Positions 16,215-19,645 of a stretch of 19,645 bases of DNA are shown here, in pieces (position 1 is the first letter of the stretch; each line of letters begins with the position of its first letter). The stretch is from Candidatus Latescibacterota bacterium (GTDB taxonomy: Bacteria > JAAXHH01). Position numbers and translations under genes: made by a program. The notes under the pieces were generated by a model that saw only the letters and a program-made list of their open reading frames with translations, searched no databases and was not told where the DNA came from. The DNA lies in NCBI GenBank assembly GCA_022821935.1, contig JAJECR010000120.1:1-19645 (forward strand), read 5' to 3'.

Positions 16215-17720
16215 ATGAACTACGAAGCGGTAATCGGGCTGGAAGTGCACGCCCAGCTCCTGACGAATTCGAAGATCTTCTGCGGATGCGCCGTGGCCTT
16301 CGGCGGCGAGCCGAACAGCCGGGTCTGCCCCATCTGCCTCGGCATGCCCGGCGTCCTGCCCGTCCTGAACCGCCGCGCCGTCGAGTACACGATTCGCATG
16401 GCGCTGGCCGTGGACGGCCGCGTGGCCGAGACCAGCGCCTTCGCCCGAAAGAACTACTTCTACCCGGACCTGCCCAAGGGCTACCAGATCTCGCAGTACG
16501 ACCGGGCGGGCGAGCCCATCTCCCTGGACGGCGGTATCGAAATCGAGGGCGAAGACGGTCCCCGGTTCGTCCGGCTCCGGCGGATCCACCTGGAGGAAGA
16601 AGCCGGCAAGTCCATCCACAGCGAGCCCGGGTACGATCCGGACCTGAGCTACATCGACTTCAACCGCACGGGCGTTCCCCTCATGGAGATCGTCAGCGAG
16701 CCCGACATCCGCAGCCCCCGCGAAGCCTCGGCCTACCTCGCCCGGCTGCGGCAGATCCTGCAGTACATCGGCGTCTGCGACGGCAACATGGAAGAGGGCA
16801 GCCTGCGCTGCGACGCCAACGTGTCCATCCGAAAGCCCGGCGATCCCCTGGGCGAGCTCGTCGAGATCAAGAACATGAACTCCATGCGGTCCATGGAACG
16901 GGCGCTGGAATTCGAGATCGAACGGCAGGCCGAAGTGCTAGACGACGGCGGGCGGGTCGTGCGGCAGACCCGCCTGTGGAACGAGGAGGAACGGGAGACC
17001 TTTCCCATGCGGTCGAAGGAGGAAGCCCACGACTACCGGTACTTCCCCGACCCCGACCTCGTCACCGTCGAAATCGCCCGATCCTGGGTCGACGAGATCG
17101 GCGAAGACCTGCCCGAACTCCCCGACGTGCGCATGCGTCGATTAATCGAAGAGTACGGACTGCCCCAGGACATGGCGCGGCAATTAACCGAGAACAGGGC
17201 CCGGGCTGACTACTTCGAAGCCTGCGTCGGCCAGACGTCCGGCGATGCGGCTGGCCAGACGTCCGGCGAAACGGCTGGCAAGGCGTCCGGCGATGCGCGT
17301 ACGGTAAGCAACTGGATGCTCAGCGAACTCCTCCGTGTCCAGCACGAGAACCGCATGGACCAGCAGACCCTGGAAGAGCGCGTCCCGCCCGATCATCTCG
17401 CCCAGCTTCTCAGCCAGATCAAGGAAGGGAAGATCAGCGGGAAGATCGGCAAGGACGTCCTCGACGTCATGGCCGAATCCGGCAAGGCGCCCGCCGAGGT
17501 CATCGAGGAGCAGGGCCTCGTACAGATCTCGGACACCGGCGAACTCGAAGGCGTCGTCGACGGCATCCTCGCCGATCATCCCGACGACGTGGCCGACTAC
17601 CGGGCCGGCAAGACCAAGCTCCTGGGCTTCTTCATGGGCCAGGTCATGCGCGCGACCCAGGGCAAGGCGAATCCGAAGATGGTGAACGAACTGCTCCGGA
17701 AAAAGCTGGCGGAAGGTTGA
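16215..17720 (+). CDS. gatB: Asp/Glu-tRNA amidotransferase subunit B
   Basis: GatB is the kinase/transamidase subunit that activates the acid on the mischarged tRNA. It contains YEAVIGLEVHAQL (3-15), zinc-type cysteines 23, 25, 38 and 41 (FCGC...CPIC), KNYFYPDLPKGYQISQY (about 79-95), HLEEEAGK (about 125-132) and LRCDANVS (about 196-203). The C-terminal helical/YqeY-like tail ends in GKANPKMVNELLRKKL. At 501 residues it is about 25 longer than usual. The excess is a Gly/Ser/Thr-rich 24-nt tandem repeat (residues 339-361) at the start of the helical domain. AGAAAGGGA precedes the ATG. It ends 15 bp from the convergent small-protein cluster, with no terminator visible between them. Confidence 0.95.
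   Translation: MNYEAVIGLEVHAQLLTNSKIFCGCAVAFGGEPNSRVCPICLGMPGVLPVLNRRAVEYTIRMALAVDGRVAETSAFARKNYFYPDLPKGYQISQYDRAGEPISLDGGIEIEGEDGPRFVRLRRIHLEEEAGKSIHSEPGYDPDLSYIDFNRTGVPLMEIVSEPDIRSPREASAYLARLRQILQYIGVCDGNMEEGSLRCDANVSIRKPGDPLGELVEIKNMNSMRSMERALEFEIERQAEVLDDGGRVVRQTRLWNEEERETFPMRSKEEAHDYRYFPDPDLVTVEIARSWVDEIGEDLPELPDVRMRRLIEEYGLPQDMARQLTENRARADYFEACVGQTSGDAAGQTSGETAGKASGDARTVSNWMLSELLRVQHENRMDQQTLEERVPPDHLAQLLSQIKEGKISGKIGKDVLDVMAESGKAPAEVIEEQGLVQISDTGELEGVVDGILADHPDDVADYRAGKTKLLGFFMGQVMRATQGKANPKMVNELLRKKLAEG
17229..17297. repeat. 24-nt tandem repeat (2.9 units) inside gatB
   Basis: The units are 17229-17252, 17253-17276 and a partial 17277-17297. They encode GQTSGDAA, GQTSGETA and GKASGDA. 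The first two differ at two bases. The repeat is in frame and accounts for most of the extra length of this GatB. Confidence 0.92.
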
Positions 17721-17735
17721 GACAGTTCGCCGGAA

Positions 17736-17981
17736 TCAACCGGAATCCCTTATCTTCAGCAGGCCCTCGACACGGCCCAGGCGTCCATTCATGTCGTGCA
17801 TTTCCTCTCGGATGGATGAAACTTCCTTGCGAACGGACACAATCTCTTCCTTCAACTCCTCCTTGACTGACTTCAATTCTTGCCTCAGTTCGCTGCTGAT
17901 AGCTTTGGTCTGTTTCCAGAAGAAGATGAAGGCCGTCAGTAATGTAACTGGTGTCAGGAGAAGCTGGGCGAGTTCCATCAT
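17736..17981 (-). CDS. small TM/coiled-coil protein, paralog 1
   Basis: The 81-residue product has an N-terminal membrane segment (about 3-22, LAQLL followed by AFIFFWKQ). A charged heptad-like coiled coil follows (about 28-62, rich in Glu, Lys, Arg, Leu and Val), ending in the conserved MHDMNGRLGRVEGLL. Orientation is probably N-terminus out or in the membrane, coiled coil in the cytoplasm; this is inference. Two ATGs are adjacent (17981, 17978). The second aligns with the paralogs' MELAQLL or MDLAQLL start, and AAGGAAAG lies upstream. Family and function are not recognised. It is the most downstream of three tandem paralogs. Confidence 0.7.
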   Translation of the reverse strand: MMELAQLLLTPVTLLTAFIFFWKQTKAISSELRQELKSVKEELKEEIVSVRKEVSSIREEMHDMNGRLGRVEGLLKIRDSG

Positions 17982-18051
17982 AGTCTTTCCTTCCTGGTGT
18001 TCATTTTACATGTACGCGCATTGAATTCCGCACCGCCGCTAGTCACTGGAA

Positions 18052-18261
18052 TCACTCTGAATGCGTTACCTTCAGCAAACCCTCGACACGGCCGAGGCGA
18101 CCGTTCATGTCGTGCATTTCGTCACGGATAGATGTAATCTCCTCGCGCAGCGACACGATATCTCTCTTCAGCTCGTCGATGATGATTCTGTTCTGTTTCC
18201 AAAAGAAGATGAAAGCCATAAGCAGCGTGCCGGGGGTGACGAGAAGCTGAGCAAGATCCAT
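18052..18261 (-). CDS. small TM/coiled-coil protein, paralog 2
   Basis: The 69-residue product, the shortest of the three, begins MDLAQLLVTPGTLLMAFIFF, then WKQ, a short coiled coil and the same MHDMNGRLGRVEGLL near the C-terminus. AAGGA lies 9 nt before the ATG. It is about 70 bp from paralog 1 and 123 bp from paralog 3. The coiled coil is about one helix turn set shorter than in paralog 1, so the family seems to vary by coil length between fixed ends. Function unknown. Confidence 0.72.
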   Translation of the reverse strand: MDLAQLLVTPGTLLMAFIFFWKQNRIIIDELKRDIVSLREEITSIRDEMHDMNGRLGRVEGLLKVTHSE

Positions 18262-18384
18262 TTCCCTTGTTCCTTTCTATGAGGTCTTTTGAGCATCTTT
18301 GAGTTGTGTCCCAAATAGGGTCAGTCACCGTGCCATGAAGGTGCGTCGGCCAACTGATGCGCGAACCCCGTGACGGCTCGATCT

Positions 18385-18732
18385 TTATGAATCGCCTGCA
18401 TCCGGGGCCATGAGCAGACCCTCGACGCGACCCAGGCGACCATTCATATCGTGCATTTCAACCTGGACTGTGGAAACTTCTCTGCGAACGGACGTTATCT
18501 CTTCCTTTAACTCTTCGTTCAATGCCTTCATATCAGACTTTAGTTCCCGTTTCAGGTCGTCACTGTTTGCCTTAGCCTGACTTAAGTCTTCTTTCAATTC
18601 TCTCTTTAATTCTTGCATATCAAACCTTAGTTCCCGCTTCAGGTCGTCGCTGCTGGCCCTTGCCTGTTTCCAAAAGAAGATGAAGGCCGTCAGCAGCGTA
18701 CCAGGCGTGATGAGAAGTTGCGCGAGTTCCAT
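18385..18732 (-). CDS. small TM/coiled-coil protein, paralog 3 with duplicated coil
   Basis: The 115-residue product has the same N-terminus (MELAQLLITPGTLLTAFIFF, then WKQ) and the C-terminal MHDMNGRLGRVEGLL, followed by MAPDAGDS. The coil between them is lengthened by a 29-residue internal duplication: SDDLKREL at 28-35 recurs at 57-64. The ribosome-binding site is weak (GGGAA about 9 nt before the ATG). It is the first gene of the three on its strand. Base composition is AT-richer than the neighbours (26 of 60 bases are G or C in 18541-18600). Function unknown. Confidence 0.72.
   Translation of the reverse strand: MELAQLLITPGTLLTAFIFFWKQARASSDDLKRELRFDMQELKRELKEDLSQAKANSDDLKRELKSDMKALNEELKEEITSVRREVSTVQVEMHDMNGRLGRVEGLLMAPDAGDS
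18478..18651. repeat. 87-nt internal tandem duplication in paralog 3
   Basis: The two 87-nt units are 18565-18651 and 18478-18564 (minus-strand order). The best-conserved cores, 18616-18666 and 18529-18579, agree at about 43 of 51 bases, so the duplication is fairly recent and in frame (29 codons). Confidence 0.85.
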
Positions 18733-19017
18733 GGATTTTATTCCCGAGTCCAGTCGATGTAGTCGATTCGTACTGTCACTGATCTATCCATTACCAGTCG
18801 CAGGAGTTGCTAGATTCTCGAGAACAATCTTTGACATCGAGAAGATTAAGGAGAGGAATAGGCGGACCCGGCAGTGGGAATCTCCGGTTGGGTTACTAGA
18901 CGATCTTGTTTCGTGTATACATTGTGAATACCTTGTTTAACGAATCCTTGGATGGGATTAAACGATAGTACCATGCTCTGATGATCACTGGCCTCACCAA
19001 ATTTTAACGAGGATCCC
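18733..19017. other. AT-rich divergent spacer before the dioxygenase gene
   Basis: The 285-bp spacer between paralog 3 (leftward) and the dioxygenase (rightward) has no gene I can support. It contains a perfect 10-bp palindrome TTCTCGAGAA (18815-18824) and an isolated TTGACA (18831-18836) without a matching -10 box at normal spacing. Promoters for both flanking genes should lie here, but I could not pick them with confidence. Confidence 0.5.
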
Positions 19018-19645
19018 ATGTCCCCTGAACAAGCCATTGAAAAACGCCAGCAGCTGATGCGCGACGGTTTCTGTGTGGTCGACAGAATCCTAAGCGAATC
19101 CTTCCTTCAGGAACTGCACATCGAAACCGAGCGCATGATGGAAGACTGGGTGCCGCCACCGGATTACAAATACCAGGGCCAACACGTCACCGCGCAGGGG
19201 GCTGAGAACCCGACCATCCAGAAGCTGCTCGACTGGCCCGCCACGCGGCGCACCCTCGAACAGATGGGTCTGGGCGACTTTGCCAGCACCGGTGGTATCA
19301 TCCTCCTCACCAAAGACCCCGGTGAACCGGCACTGTACTGGCACCAGGACTGGATGCAGTGGAACGATCCGATGAGCTGCTCTCCCTGGCCGCAGATCAT
19401 CTTCGTATCCTACTACCTGAGCGATACATCGCGAGAGAACGGATGCCTCAAAATCATCCCGGGAACCCACCTCAAACGCATCCCGCTGCACGACCAATTG
19501 GTGCCGGCCCATGAACAGGGCGCCCGCTTCATTGCCGAGGACCATCCCACCATGTTCAGCGACCACCCCGACCAGGTCGAGGTCTGCGTCAAGGCCGGTG
19601 ACCTGGTACTGGCCGATGCCCGTGTGCTGCACTCGGCGCATCGCA
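19018..19645 (+). CDS. Phytanoyl-CoA dioxygenase (PhyH) family protein, 3' truncated
   Basis: The first 209 residues of an Fe(II)/2-oxoglutarate-dependent oxygenase; the frame is open to the end of the window. The N-terminal RQQLMRDGFCVVDRIL (10-25) is the usual PhyH opening. The iron-binding HxD is His109-Gln-Asp111 in YWHQDW. The expected distal His is His205 or His208 in VLHSAHR, just before the cut. GCLKIIPGTHLKR (142-154) is another family signature. AACGAGGA precedes the ATG at 19018. PhyH proteins hydroxylate many small substrates, so the substrate cannot be told. About 50-80 residues are likely missing, with any second-His context and the C-terminal Arg. Confidence 0.88.
   Translation, partial: MSPEQAIEKRQQLMRDGFCVVDRILSESFLQELHIETERMMEDWVPPPDYKYQGQHVTAQGAENPTIQKLLDWPATRRTLEQMGLGDFASTGGIILLTKDPGEPALYWHQDWMQWNDPMSCSPWPQIIFVSYYLSDTSRENGCLKIIPGTHLKRIPLHDQLVPAHEQGARFIAEDHPTMFSDHPDQVEVCVKAGDLVLADARVLHSAHR

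Noticed and set aside
17721..17735. terminator between gatB and the convergent small genes
   Set aside because: Only 15 bp, with no hairpin or T-run visible.
18122..18328. 68-codon minus-strand frame starting upstream of paralog 2
   Set aside because: It overlaps paralog 2 in another frame and lacks the conserved ends of the family; a shadow.
18831..18836. perfect TTGACA box upstream of the dioxygenase gene
   Set aside because: No -10-like hexamer at 16-19 nt; the best candidates are at 8 or 21 nt.

Overview
The window is a GC-rich bacterial chromosome segment; most protein-coding lines look roughly 60-65 % G+C by eye. It carries an RND efflux pair, phosphatidylethanolamine synthesis genes (pssA/psd), a membrane-anchored HtrA/DegS-type protease and amidotransferase genes gatA/gatB. 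Together these suggest a Gram-negative bacterium that makes PE and forms Gln-tRNA and/or Asn-tRNA indirectly. The mix of an FG-GAP repeat protein, a phytanoyl-CoA dioxygenase-like oxygenase, a DUF4321-like protein and small transmembrane/coiled-coil proteins resembles uncultivated marine or soil lineages (Latescibacterota, Gemmatimonadota or Poribacteria-like). That placement is inference. No mobile element, CRISPR array, rRNA or tRNA was seen.

Layout. 1-5615 (+): two RND permeases overlapping by ATGA, the first cut by the window edge, ending at a strong terminator (5741-5782). 5786-8941 (-): glutamine synthetase (glnA, start GTG at 8941) followed by a GlnE-type protein that resembles only the deadenylylating half of the usual two-domain enzyme. 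glnA has its own terminator and a structured leader. 8942-9465 is the divergent control region, with a good sigma70-type promoter (9294-9322) pointing right. 9466-17720 (+): htrA-like protease, psd-pssA (ATGA overlap), a DUF4321-like membrane protein, a secreted FG-GAP repeat protein, gatA and gatB. gatC is not in the window. 17736-18732 (-): three tandem paralogous small proteins, each a short membrane segment plus a charged coiled coil with a near-identical C-terminus, in noticeably AT-richer DNA. 19018-end (+): the start of a PhyH-family dioxygenase.

How the genes work together. glnA and the GlnE-like protein form a nitrogen-assimilation unit; the GS keeps its adenylylation tyrosine (Tyr399). 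psd and pssA are consecutive steps to PE. gatA and gatB are subunits of one amidotransferase. The two RND permeases probably form one pump with an adaptor gene lying to the left of the window.

Most worth a second look: the three-paralog small-protein cluster with its internal duplication; the orphan deadenylylase-type GlnE next to glnA; the nested hairpin in the glnA leader; and a recurring pattern of short in-frame tandem repeats inserted into several genes, including the normally conserved gatA and gatB. I saw no clear defence system or other complete new system. The paralog cluster is the best candidate for something undescribed, and its function is unknown to me.
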